Shown: positions 11,406 to 21,905 of the stretch, piece after piece
Position numbering within the stretch: the stretch's first letter is position 1
Layout: each line of letters opens with the position of its first letter
Assembly (NCBI GenBank): GCA_022592435.1
Contig: JABYQS010000017.1
Span: 124,001 to 188,000 of the forward strand
Length of the DNA: 64,000 bases
Direction of reading: 5' to 3'
Source of the DNA: Cerioporus squamosus
Taxonomy: Eukaryota > Basidiomycota > Agaricomycetes > Polyporales > Polyporaceae
Made by a program: the position numbers and the translations under genes
Notes under the pieces: model-generated
Databases searched by the model: none
Told to the model about the DNA's origin: nothing
The model's input: the letters and a program-made list of their open reading frames with translations, nothing else

Positions 11406-13504
11406 ATCCCTACACTCATCTGTACTATACAACCTCTTTTCTCCGACCCCGGTTCCCGTCCTGCCATCTTGCCTCTCAACTCTTACCTTGTCTATGTCCA
11501 CCTCTCTGTTCTCACTATCTCTGCCCACAGACTCTTTTATCCGCCGTCACAGTGACCTGCACGGCGTTACTTGGCTCGCCTTTGGCTTGCACAGACACTC
11601 CCATCGACGCGCGCAGTCTCCTGCGCTGCGTTTTCTCCTTTTTTTCTTCCACTAGCCTTTTACCGCTCGGACTCTCACCGTGGTCTCTTTCAGATTCTTA
11701 TTATCGTGCGTTCCGCCTGTACACTACCCGTTCGCTCTCCGAGCGACCTCACTTGTATACTACTCCCTTCAGGCGCTCCCTCGGTGTCCGCGCCGGAGCG
11801 TCTGGGACCCGCTCCTCCTCTCCGCGTGCCTTCAAGACGAGAGCGACGGAAGATTTGAGTGAGACGATATGCAGCACCAGCTGCGTTCCGACGACGTTCT
11901 CCGATGCTCGTCGATCGCATATATGCTGCGACGTCATAGCAATCGTTTGCAAAATCGCAACCCAATGTACCTCCCTTCCAACTGCCACACCGCCTTTCTC
12001 TCATAAGTTGAGGGGAAACGTACCAGTGGTCTCGTTGGCACCTCGCACATGCCCCTTTCATTCCCGGCCATCTCCCACTCGACCTTCAATTCTGTCGACG
12101 TACTGTCTTCCACGTTCAGTTCGATGAACTCACGGCGGGAAATTCGAAGAATACCTGGGGAGGGAGAGCTGCGTCTGTGAGCACGAACAAGCGGTGAGCG
12201 TCCTATTAGACCGCTTGGTCTCGGGGGTCAGGCTTGTCAGGAACGCAGCGGCAGCAAGTACTCCGAGTCGGACGCTGAGTTTGTGCAAAGTGCGATTTCG
12301 CTGCTCCCGCCGGCAACACAGCACCCATCAATCCTTGCCAGCTATCCCATCTCGCCCCTGGCTGCGACGTGCGGCTGTCCAACAAAAGGTGGAGGTTGGA
12401 TCGTTCACGGTCCAAGTCCTGTACAAGGGCCACGGCACTAGTGGACATGATGGTGATTGGCCCATATCCTCGGTCTCTTCCGCGCTGCGAATCAAGTCGC
12501 GTCCAGAATCCTGAGCACCCCCATCGGTTTCACCATACCCTTACGTCTCCGTTCTTCCAGCTGACCTTGCGCAGGCGGGAACCACCGTTCACTATCTCCG
12601 CGAGTATGTCTGTGATCCGGACTGCGCCTATCCGCATTCATCGAATCATACGCCGAGAGCGCCCCCTCCCAGTCGCTCCCCACAGCGGTCTTCCGCTCGT
12701 GCTCGAAGGCTCTCCGTGACGTGAAGGGTGAAACGCCCTCCAAGCCACATATTATCATGCGATACGCGAGTATGGGGTGAGCGTACGAGTTGAGTCATTT
12801 TCCCCGTACCATATATCTGTCCTCGCTCAAGATTGTGGCCCTCGATTGACTCTAGGCTGCCTCCCGTGATCATCCGACGCGCCTCCACCGCCCGCCCCTT
12901 CTAGTCCACCGCCTCGACCGTGCGCGGTCTGTTCTCCATCCCATGAACGCGGTACGGACACGAGCAGCACGAGGTGAGTGTCCACAGCATGATTGGATGC
13001 GACATGCCGCGAGCGGCGGTCTCCAGCGGACGGAGATGTGAACAGCGGCGGAGGGAAGAACCGGATTGAAACCATGATCTGCCTCCGAAGCCCTGGTGTC
13101 TGTGCCTGTCACTACGGATATTTTTGGGCGGTCATTTGTTGCCGACTATACGGCCCCGGGAGCTTACTGGTCGCCAACAGCTCATTTGTCCGTCGTCCGA
13201 GGGCATCAGGCTCCTCGGCGGGCAGGTGCTGATCATCTAGACCAACCTATGTACACTAGCGGCGGCGTCTGCTATAAATCCTTTCCGCACCTGCCACCTC
13301 GCTCCCTTTCCTCAAACGCGCCCCTTGCTCTCGTACCACTCTCTTCTCTTCTCTTGGACCATTGCTTGCTTTTTTCTTGCTGGACGAATACTGATACCTC
13401 CATATAATACCCTTGCACGCTATACCTCGCTCTCGCTCGTCGCCTCGCTGCCCTAATCGCGGTCTCCAACACCCGCTACACGTCAACCTCGCAACCCTTC
13501 CAAA
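11406..13504. other. 3' region of retroelement, then malic enzyme promoter region
   Basis: 11406 to about 11700 is strongly C/T-rich and reads as non-coding tail of the retroelement. No gene is supported further on. Near the right end a TATA-like ctataaatcc at about 13271-13280 lies some 230 bp upstream of the malic enzyme ATG, followed by pyrimidine-rich leader sequence. Confidence 0.5.
13271..13280 (+). promoter_or_regulatory. TATA-like box of the malic enzyme gene
   Basis: ctataaatcc about 230 bp upstream of the start codon, followed by a CT-rich leader typical of well-expressed basidiomycete genes. Confidence 0.4.
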
Positions 13505-15763
13505 ATGACTATAGTCCTCACGCCCGTCTGGTCCAACGGCGTCCAGAAGCTCAAAGTGATCTCAGCTGGTACGTCCGTTCCTTCTTGCCAGTTCTTGGCT
13601 TCCCCGGATCGCATCGTGCGGCTACTCAACGCCAGCTCCACTTTAGCGCCGACCAAGCCTGCCCACGGCCTCCTCCCTCCCGCGCACAACGACGCGATCC
13701 ACTACCAGCGCTGTCTCGCGCAGCTTCGCTCGAAGGACAAGAACCTCGAGAAATACATCTACCTCTCGCAGCTCAAGGATGCGGACCCGAGCATGTTTTA
13801 CCGCATGTGCTTGGCGAACATGGCGGTGAGCAATAGTGCTTCGCGGGATCTCGAGTCTTGGCATCCGTTCGCTGACTTCTGTGCTGCGTGCCCCTCGCTT
13901 AGGAAGTAACCCCCCTCATCTACACCCCGACTGTAGGCGACGCCTGCCTCCAGTTCTCGCAGATCTTCCGTCGCCCTGAGGGCTTGGTACGTCCTGCTGT
14001 CTCATTGACCTCCCTGCGCCATTCTGATGGTGCGCCCCCAGTTTATCTCCATCAAAGACAAGGGCAACATTGGCAAGATACTGCGCAACTGGCCCCGCAT
14101 TAACGAGGCTCGTATCTCGGTTGTTACCGATGGTAAGTTGTATGGATTCCTCTGGTGAAGTCTGCGACCGATGTTTTCTAGGCTCGCGTATCCTTGGTCT
14201 CGGCGACCTCGGTGTGAATGGTATGCCCATCTCTATCGGCAAGCTGTCTCTCTACATCGCCGGCGCTGGGTACGTCCTCCTTCCATAAACCACGAGGCGG
14301 AAGCTCACCTTGCACCACTCAGTATCCGCCCGGAGTCCACGATCCCCATCTGCCTCGACCTCGGCACGGACACGCAAAAGTTCCTCGACGACCCGCTCTA
14401 CCTCGGCCTGCGCCAGAAGCGCGTGCCGACGAAGGAGGCGGACGAGTTCATGGAAGAGTTCATGCAGGAGATGGCGACGCACTTCCCGAAGCTGCTCATC
14501 CAGTTCGAGGACTTCTCGACGGACAAGGCGTTCGCGTACCTCGACCGCTTCCGGCACCGCTACCCGCTCTTCAACGACGACATCCAGGGCACGGGCGCGG
14601 TCGTGCTCTCGGGCTTCATCAACGCCGCGAAGCTCTCGTCGGCCGCGAGCGGCCGCCCGATCACGGACCACCGCATCCTGTTCTTGGGCGCGGGCTCCGC
14701 GGGCGTGGGCGTCGCGATGCAGCTCATGAGCTTCTTCAAGCTGCACGGGCTCTCGACGGAGGAGGCGCGGAGCCGCATCTACCTCGTCGACTCGCAGGGC
14801 CTCATCTTTGACGGACGCGGGCCCATGGCGGAGCACAAGAAGTGTGCGTAGACTTATGCTCGGTCCCATTCCTGCTATGTGGTGCAGCCCGCTGATGATC
14901 CGGTCCTGTCATTCCTTCTGCTTTCCAGACTTCTCGCGGAAGGACTACGACGGCCCCGCGATGACCGACCTGACCGAGATCATCAAGCTGGTGCGGCCGA
15001 CTGCGCTGATGGGTCTCTCGACGACCAAGGTGCGTCCCCGCGACCCGGTTTGATCGACGTCTTTCGGTCTTCCGGCTCACACCCAATTGCATCCTTTCTT
15101 TTGCAGGGCGCGTTCAACCAGTCCGTCATCCAGACGATGTCCGCGCTGAACCCGCGGCCGATCATCTTCCCGCTGTCGAACCCGGTGCGCCTCTCGGAGT
15201 GCGAGTTCCACGAGGCCGTCGAGTGGTCCCAGGGCACGGTACTGTTCGCGTCTGGTTCGCCGTTCCCGGAGGAGGAGTATCGCGGGAAGATGTTGTACCC
15301 TGGTCAAGGTGCGTCGCGTTTCCTTCCATCCCCTTGCCCTCTGCCCTTTATCGCTTCCTTGGCGACCGTATCCTCCATTCTGTATCACGTATCACCTATC
15401 TTGCGCTGTTGGGTGCCCGTATCTGCGACTGGTGGCTGACCGGCGTCCCCTCCTCTTGCAGGCAACAACATGTACATCTTCCCCGGACTCGGGCTGGGTG
15501 CGATCCTCGCGCGCGCCGCGTCGGTGACGGACTCGATGGTCGAGGCGTCCTCCCTCGGGCTCGCGAACTCGCTCACCGCGGACGAGCGCGCGAACGACCT
15601 GCTGTACCCGCGCGTGGAGCGCATCCGCGAGATCTCGGAGGACATCGCGCTCGCGGTGATCCGCGCGGCGCAGAAGGCGGGCGTGGACCGCTCGGCGGAC
15701 CTCCGCAGGATGTCGGACAAGGAGGTGCGCGAGTTTGTGCGGGAGCGGATGTGGAACCCGTGA
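13505..15763 (+). CDS. NAD(P)-dependent malic enzyme
   Basis: Oxidative decarboxylation of malate to pyruvate. Nine exons can be joined in phase: 13505-13568, 13647-13825, 13903-13986, 14042-14132, 14182-14269, 14323-14843, 14929-15029, 15107-15308, 15462-15763. They give 543 residues, close to the usual length for the family. Diagnostic stretches are HGLLPP, the spliced [42 protein letters not shown] (metal/substrate site), [11 protein letters not shown] (dinucleotide fold), NQSVIQTM and the [11 protein letters not shown] segment. No N-terminal mitochondrial extension is visible, which suggests a cytosolic NADP form supplying reductant for lipid synthesis. Cofactor choice is an inference. 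The first intron uses a tttag acceptor. Confidence 0.95.
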
Positions 15764-16930
15764 GGGCGCTGTCTCGCTTTCTCCGAGCCCTGTGACGCTT
15801 TCTCCGAGTCCTGCCCCCTCCGCTCTCGATCCACCTCGCGTTTCTTGTGTCCACTCCGAGCCTCCCAGTTTTCGGGCCACCCTGTATCTAGATGCTAGAT
15901 GCTAGATGGTGCTCTATGCTCTCCTCACACTCCACCCTTACTCTTACACTCACTAGAATTCGTCGGTCTTGCGGGCGTCGCGGATGTAGAAGTTAATCGT
16001 ACGATGATATAAAACGCAAAGTTTAGAGTATATGTAATGGATCTTCTTTGGATGAGAGCCGCTTCGGTGTGCGCGAGACGGTCCTTCCTCGAGCTGGTTG
16101 TGGCGGCGACAGCGCGATAAAGAACCAGTGATGACGGCGAGTTGAGGTGTGTGTCTGATTCAGAGCTTGCTGCATCTTGTGCTGACAATATCCGGTGTGG
16201 CATGCAGGCAGGGTGGACCAGGATAGCATGTAGGGAACGAAGGGACGACTCAAGACCACGGCCGACCTCCACGCCGCGGCGCTCTGCTGTCTGTTATGTA
16301 CGGCCGCCCGGCTCCGTGCATCAACCCTCCAAGGCGTATCGTCAATATCACGCCCTACGCCCTACGCCCCCGACCTTCGAGTACGATGCGGATGTTAGTC
16401 CATGAATGCTGTGTCGAGACTTCCGATGACTCAGTGTGTCGATTCCAAGAAGACCAACACTGGCGTCCTCTGGAGCACGAACCGCTGGCGTCGTCTGATC
16501 CGTGTCATTCAGTCTTCTCGAGCGAGGCTGACCACAATATCGCGTCAACGGGAGTCAATGTACGACGGTGACAAAGAATGTCAGGTGTCCGCGTCTCCAG
16601 GTACGGTCCAGACTTGCTGTCGCGCGGTTGGGGAACCATCCTGCTTGATGTGTACTGAGCGGCGAGCCAGGATCTGTAAGACATGTCTCAAGAAGCTGCA
16701 AGACCTACCTCTTCGTGCATGAAGTGAGTCCCTTCCAGTGCGATCGTAATCTTGCTGACTCGCGGTAATTGCGCCATTGGGCTGTCCCTCAGCTCATATG
16801 CCAATGTTCATGAGTAAGCGAAGCCCCTCCATTAGTGGTACTGTCTCCCATTAGTGGTACTGTGCTCAGGCCGCTGGTTATAAGCTCACGTACTGCTCTC
16901 GAGTAGACCATCATCATCGCACAATTCACC
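15764..16930. other. Intergenic, 1.17 kb
   Basis: No supported gene. Contains the 3' flank of malic enzyme and the promoter of the following glutathionyl-hydroquinone reductase, including a 19 bp direct repeat next to it. Confidence 0.5.
16828..16865 (+). repeat. 19 bp tandem repeat upstream of the hydroquinone reductase gene
   Basis: ccattagtggtactgt occurs twice, 19 bp apart, about 70-100 bp upstream of the ATG at 16931. A ttataa motif follows near 16877. Its place in the proximal promoter suggests a duplicated factor-binding site. Confidence 0.55.
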
Positions 16931-18306
16931 ATGAGCACCGACGTCTTGCAGGGCCTGCACAAACCAGATGGGTCGTTCAACCGCCCGCGCTCGTCCTTCC
17001 GGGACGTCATCGAGAAAGGCGGGCGTTTCGAGCCCGAGAAAGGTAGCTTCGAGTTCTCTCGTTTGTGCATGGCTGCAGTGAATTGAGCTAATGGTGTTCT
17101 GCCTTAGATCGCTACCACCTGTTTGTCTCGTACGGGTGTCGTGAGTATAATGCCAAGGACGAGCCCGACTTGGGAGTATGTGGCTAACGGTATGCCGCTC
17201 GGTTGGCAGCATGGGCCACTCGCACGCTCATCGTTCGGAAACTCAAGGGCCTGGAAGACTTCATCGGCAAGTTCTCCCTCGTGTTTCCCGCAGTTGCCTC
17301 CAAGCTTGAACTAAACTGTCGCTCATTAGGTGTCACCGCCGTGGCCCCACATCTGGGAGAGAACGGATGGCCTTTCGCCAAAGTCGATCCGTTCCCGGGT
17401 GCCGAGCGCGACCCGTTCTACGACTCGGCGTACCTGAAGGAGATATACCAGCGAGCGGATCCTAACTACACCGGACGGTAATCATCGCTCGTCCGCTTGT
17501 CATGCCTGGCTCGACTGAAAGGCATCTACTTATCGCAGATACACGGTCCCGGTGCTGTGGGACACCAAGAACGAGACGATTGTGAACAACGAGAGCTCGG
17601 AGATCATACGCGTCTTCAACACCGCGTTCAACCATCTTCTCCCGGCCGACAAGGCCGCGGTCGACCTGTACCCCGAGGAGCTTCGCAGCGAGATTGACGA
17701 GCTCAACGGGTGGGTCTACGAGACCGTCAACAGTGCGCCATATTTTCCAGCTTTCCAAGAGACAACAGGACACTGATATCTATGTGCTGTCGACTGCAGA
17801 TGGGGTCTACAAGTCTGGCTTCGCGAAGTCTCAACAGGCCTACGAAGACGCGGTGTACAAGCTCTTCGATTCGCTCGACCGCCTCGAGAAGATCCTCACG
17901 GGCAAGGACTACCTTGTAGGTGGCAGGCTGACGGAGGCCGACGTCCGTCTCTTCGTTACCATCGTACGTCGAATGCATTCTGCATGCACGATGGATCCCG
18001 CTGATCGTTCGTGGTCCCAGATCCGCTTCGACGTAGCGTATCACGGTGCTTTTAGGTGCAACATCCGTACTATCCGTGACGGGTACCCCGCAATTGATCT
18101 GTGCGCGATAGCATATACATACCTGCTATATCTATGTGTGCCAGCTAACGGTGGCGTCCTGCAGATGGTTGCGGAAGCTGTACTGGAACAACCCTGCTTT
18201 CTCGGAGACGTGCAACTTCGTCCACATCAAGGAGGGCTACTATCAGCTGAACAACCCGCACAAGATCATCCCCGTTGGTCCGATCCCTAACATCCGCCCG
18301 CTATGA
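16931..18306 (+). CDS. S-glutathionyl-(hydro)quinone reductase, omega-type GST (copy 1)
   Basis: Family members (Ecm4/PcpF type) use a catalytic Cys to remove glutathione from quinone adducts, a detoxification step suited to lignin breakdown. Eight exons join in phase: 16931-17042, 17108-17140, 17210-17266, 17330-17477, 17539-17732, 17800-17963, 18021-18100, 18165-18306, giving 309 residues. The active site CPWATR is split by intron 2. Other motifs are TVPVLWD, IVNNESSEIIR, a spliced NNGVYKSGFA, LTEADVRLF and NIRTIRDGYPAID. Intron 3 starts with gc (gcaagt at 17267), a GC-AG intron; the paralogue at 30.9 kb has GT at the same site. An extra intron within the LFVTI segment is absent from that paralogue. 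Confidence 0.92.
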
Positions 18307-18633
18307 GTACACGATCCTCCATTGAGAGACAGCAATCGCTGATTGTTGGTGTATCAATGTATTATACGTACTGTTACTGCAGCACCTGAGCTTTTCCGAC
18401 CTGTACCCAGTTCGCAAAATTGCGTGAGTGTGTACCGCCTTCGCATCGCGCTAGCTACATGCGCCCAACGAATATGAGAACAGATGCATCCGCGTGTAAA
18501 CTACCAGACCTCTGTTTGAGACTATCGCCCAAGTGCGCATACTGGGAGGACAAGTGGAACATACTATGGCAGATTGTGGCCGGGACTACGAACCGAGAAG
18601 CGCAGTAATATTGAGACATCCTCATGCATGTAC

Positions 18634-19939
18634 TTACTGCAGGATCAGTGGGCCTCCATCTGATCCGAACGCCACTGGCAATATCAATCGAAAGCTCAAC
18701 GCTAAGAGTTCAATCAGCGAGAGCGAGAAGTTGATCAACACGAGGGTGCTTACGCTCAATGTCATCTCACCGTAAGAAATGCGGTTCGACGCAACTAACT
18801 TGGGAAGAGTATCGCCGATGATTGGCTCCACGATTCCTCTCAAGCTGCGGTCGCCTTCGTTCCGCTCGTACTCGATCCACACACCCCTGAGGTAGGGGAA
18901 CCTCGGGCTCGGTAAGACTGCATCCAGCACATGCAGGTCCCAGATGGGTGATCGTCCCTCCCCGCGGAGGCCGCCCCACTGCGTGTCCCACCTCCAAACG
19001 AAGCGAACGACGAGTTGCTCAATCATTCGCGGGAGCATGGACAGCACAGTCCCGAAGGGTGTGTACCGTGCCGGGTCGAAGTCCTCCTTTGCCGCATTGA
19101 TCAACCCGCTCCGACAAGGCTTCACATGCAACCTGAGTAGTTGGAGGCGTGGACAGGTCGCGACGCAATCGGCGAGGAGGTTCCATGGAGGAAGCGATCC
19201 GGACTGATCTTACGTAGCAAAACTCAAGTTAGCACGATGATCCAGCGCAGTACTTGTGTGGCTGCTCACCTTTGCATTCTTCGTTCTCAATGAGCCGGGT
19301 CAGGCTGATATCCAAGCACGTCACGAACTGTCCCGCCACGATGAGGAGCACACGCAACCCTTCGACGTCTTTCCACCTTCCTGGCTTCACGACGACGGTC
19401 TGGAGGGACCTGGGAACGACAACCTGCGAGAGGTACGTGAAGTGGTCGTACGTCGACGCGCGACGGTCGAAGACGATGCAGGAGAGCTTCACAGCCTTGG
19501 GGTAGGTAGTGGACTCGACTTCCGGCTGCTTCACTTCTGAGTCTTCGTACAGAGCACCGTAGGGGCCCGCTACGATGAGGCGTCCGATCTCGCAGATCGG
19601 GACAGGATCGAGTACGGCGAGCAGTACGTTTCCTAGCCTCAGCTTGTCGTCGGAGGCATTATGTGTTTCTATGTCTGTCAAGGACAGACTCGCGAGCGTG
19701 ATGGATTGGGCGGGAGTGGGAGCTTCGTACGGACGCTTGAGCGTGCCTACTTTCCCGCCGGAGATACTCAGGCTCTTGAGGGACGTGCACTCGGACAGAG
19801 GGAACCTGGCGAAAATGTCCTCGTCCGCGCCAAACGTAAGGGTCAAGTCGATAATGTTCATGAGTTCCAACGGGGTGTGCGGTGGACCGCTGGCCGTGGA
19901 GGCCTCGGACATCTTCGAGGAATCGGAGGTCATCCGCAT
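18634..19939 (-). CDS. F-box-family LRR-like protein lacking its F-box (member A)
   Basis: Two exons: 19939-19270 and 19208-18634, joined by a gtgagc donor and a taag acceptor. The first ATG in frame is at 19939. The protein starts directly in the leucine-rich part (IIDLTLTFGADEDIF, CTSLKSLSISGG), followed by WNLLADCVATCPRLQLLRLH and IWDLHVLDAVL, which match the C-terminal half of the other family members in this window. The usual N-terminal PVELF..SCSLVSRRW F-box region is missing, and upstream sequence does not restore it. A possible donor (gtgaga) after NRISY means the real C-terminus may be shorter. It converges on the hydroquinone reductase gene with about 330 bp between them. Confidence 0.55.
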
Positions 19940-20321
19940 GGCTATAGCTTCAAGTTGCCACCAGCCCAAGCTTAATTGAATGTGCTGAGGCCTTTGATCG
20001 AAGATCTCTGAATGAGGGGAAGGACAGAGAGAAGAAAGCGGATACTTGGGAGAGACAGAGAGCCGCAATCTATTCGAACCTCGTCAGCGCAGGTTTATGG
20101 AGCTTGTATGCGTGGGAATGCGAAAAAGTCAGGCGTTCGGAAGACTGTGCCCTCAAAACATACCTGAGTACATAGCGCCTAGCACTAGTTGCCCTCCTTG
20201 ATGTGACCCTCGCAGTCGGCCGCGAAGCGCGATAGTACGCGTAGCGGTCATGATCATACCCACCCCTGGCCATTCGTACATGCTGTTTAGAGTCGCCAAA
20301 AGCCCTGACGGATATCCTAGC

Positions 20322-21486
20322 TCAGTGTTCAGCTGCATCTCTGTTCCCCGGCTGGTACAACGCATGAGCATCCCCAAAGCAGCGCCCCTTCTCCCTCCCC
20401 AGATGCCGCCCATACGCATCCCTCCGACTGAACGTCTTCCGGCACCCGCCCACCATGAGCACGCCTTCGAACTCGAACAGCTCCCCCTGTATGAGCTTCT
20501 CCGGGACCCCATGCGCAGCGGCATCGAGGAGCGGGACCCCACAGCAGACCCACTGCACCTTGTCCGCGGGGCGCGTGTGCGTGGCAAGGTGCCGCTTCAT
20601 GTCCGGGGAGCGGCGGTTGTGCTGGAAGTATGGGCAGTAGGGGCATTGCCACTTGCTGCGCGGCACGGTGGGGGGTGGAATGACGTCTAACGAGACATGG
20701 ACGTTGCGCCGTTTGCAGGTGATGAGGTCCGGCTGGGATGGCTCGGGAGATGGGGACGTGTATGGATATGGATATGGATATGGATATGGAGAAGACGAGG
20801 ATGCGCGCGAAGACGAACCATGGCGGCGACGGCGACGGGAACTGGAGCTCGCGGATGCTTCGAGAATGTGAACGCTGCCAGATGGCGCGTCTGGGATGTT
20901 GTCGTCATATAGCAACGCGGGATCGACGAATCCCGGTTGCGGAGAGAGGTTGTAGTGCCCAGAGGCAAGGAGATGCGCGGGAATGGGATTCGTAGCGTCC
21001 TGCCCCTGGCTGGACGCGCCAACTATTGCAGAATGCAGGTCATGTTGAAAAAAGCTGGGATACACATGGTTCTGCGTGAATGTGCTTGTGTAGCAGGAGA
21101 CATCGGGACAGAGGGGGGACGCGGTGCCGGGGAAAGCAGTGTTCACGATGCCGGAGAGGGCCGAGTTCGCAGACGGGTCGCAAGCGGCGATGGACGCCTC
21201 CGGAAACTCGAAGAGCAGGCTTACACAAAGACGATGTCAGCATGAACAGAGGTTGCTTGACTGATTATCATACGCACTAGTTCTGTAGCAGTTCCTCCTC
21301 GACTCCGACATATGTAGGCTCATATGCAGCCTCGTCAAAGCCTGTGTGTTGGCACATCTCCTGAGCCTCCGCAGCATAATCATAGTAGGTCGAACCCATT
21401 GGCTGAGCACTGAATAACGCGGAGGCTGGATCGACGATCCATGAAGAGGGTAGTTGGTGCGCGATGGGGTGCTGGCGAGGGTTCAT
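20322..21486 (-). CDS. C2H2 zinc-finger protein, probable transcription factor
   Basis: Two exons, 21486-21278 and 21219-20322, join in phase (gtgcgt donor, taag acceptor) for 368 residues. The N-terminal half is Ser/Tyr/Pro-rich and includes a PYPYPYPYPY tract encoded by a TATGGA hexanucleotide repeat. The C-terminal part has one clear finger, CPYCPYFQHNRRSPDMKRH followed by LATH (C-x2-C-x12-H-x3-H). A second, atypical Cys/His region follows (CCGVPLLDAAAHG, then GGCRKTFSRRDAYGRHLGR). Nuclear DNA binding is likely; targets are unknown. A minus-strand gene cut off at the right edge of the window has a similar low-complexity N-terminus. Confidence 0.7.
20760..20790 (+). repeat. Hexanucleotide microsatellite inside the zinc-finger gene
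   Basis: About five copies of tatgga in tandem. On the minus strand it encodes the PYPYPYPYPY tract and so may vary in length without changing the frame. Confidence 0.8.
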
Positions 21487-21905
21487 CTCGTTGGGCAGGA
21501 GGGGAGTCGGGAGGGATGTGGGGGGTCAGGGACAAGAGCAGGTGCTGTTGGGTCCATGATGTCGTCGTCTTTTATCGTCGAATGCGGGTCGGAAGACGTG
21601 TACCTCGAGGACGGGGAATGTGGTCGGGAACAAGCTGTCTTGACCATCTTGGGCTATCATAGGGCGGCGCGCCGGCGTCTACAGCGCGTCTGCGACAACA
21701 CGGCCATCGTCGTACTTTCACACAGTTGGGCGATCGTCTCACGACCCCCAGGATCTCCTCCTCGTGGCGTGGTGCGCGTCACAGTTGCCTTTCCAGTACA
21801 TGCGCTACAAACTCTCCTCCATCGACGACGACGGCGAGAAGTAAGTCCGTGCTAGTCTTCGCGACTAACTCAACTGTTATACTTGATAACCTGCATTCTT
21901 TGTAG
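21487..21905. other. Promoter of the zinc-finger gene and unassigned short ORFs
   Basis: A plus-strand frame from 21559 (SSSFIVECGSEDVYLEDGEC) and another ending near 21842 (LPFQYMRYKLSSIDDDGE) before a gtaagt donor look protein-like, but no single frame joins them. They may be exons of a short broken gene or 5' exons of the F-box gene downstream. I cannot decide. Confidence 0.3.

Noticed and set aside
6890..12000. LTRs for the retroelement
   Set aside because: No matching sequence pair was found by eye, and the tyrosine recombinase predicts split repeats rather than LTRs.
10819..12127. Long plus-strand ORFs overlapping and following the recombinase
   Set aside because: They lie in other frames of the recombinase or in the C/T-rich tail and consist of Ser/Pro/Thr/Leu runs typical of pyrimidine-rich non-coding DNA.
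14218..14869. About 200-residue ORFs on both strands over malic enzyme exon 6
   Set aside because: Shadow frames of a strongly codon-biased exon; the real frame is fixed by family motifs.
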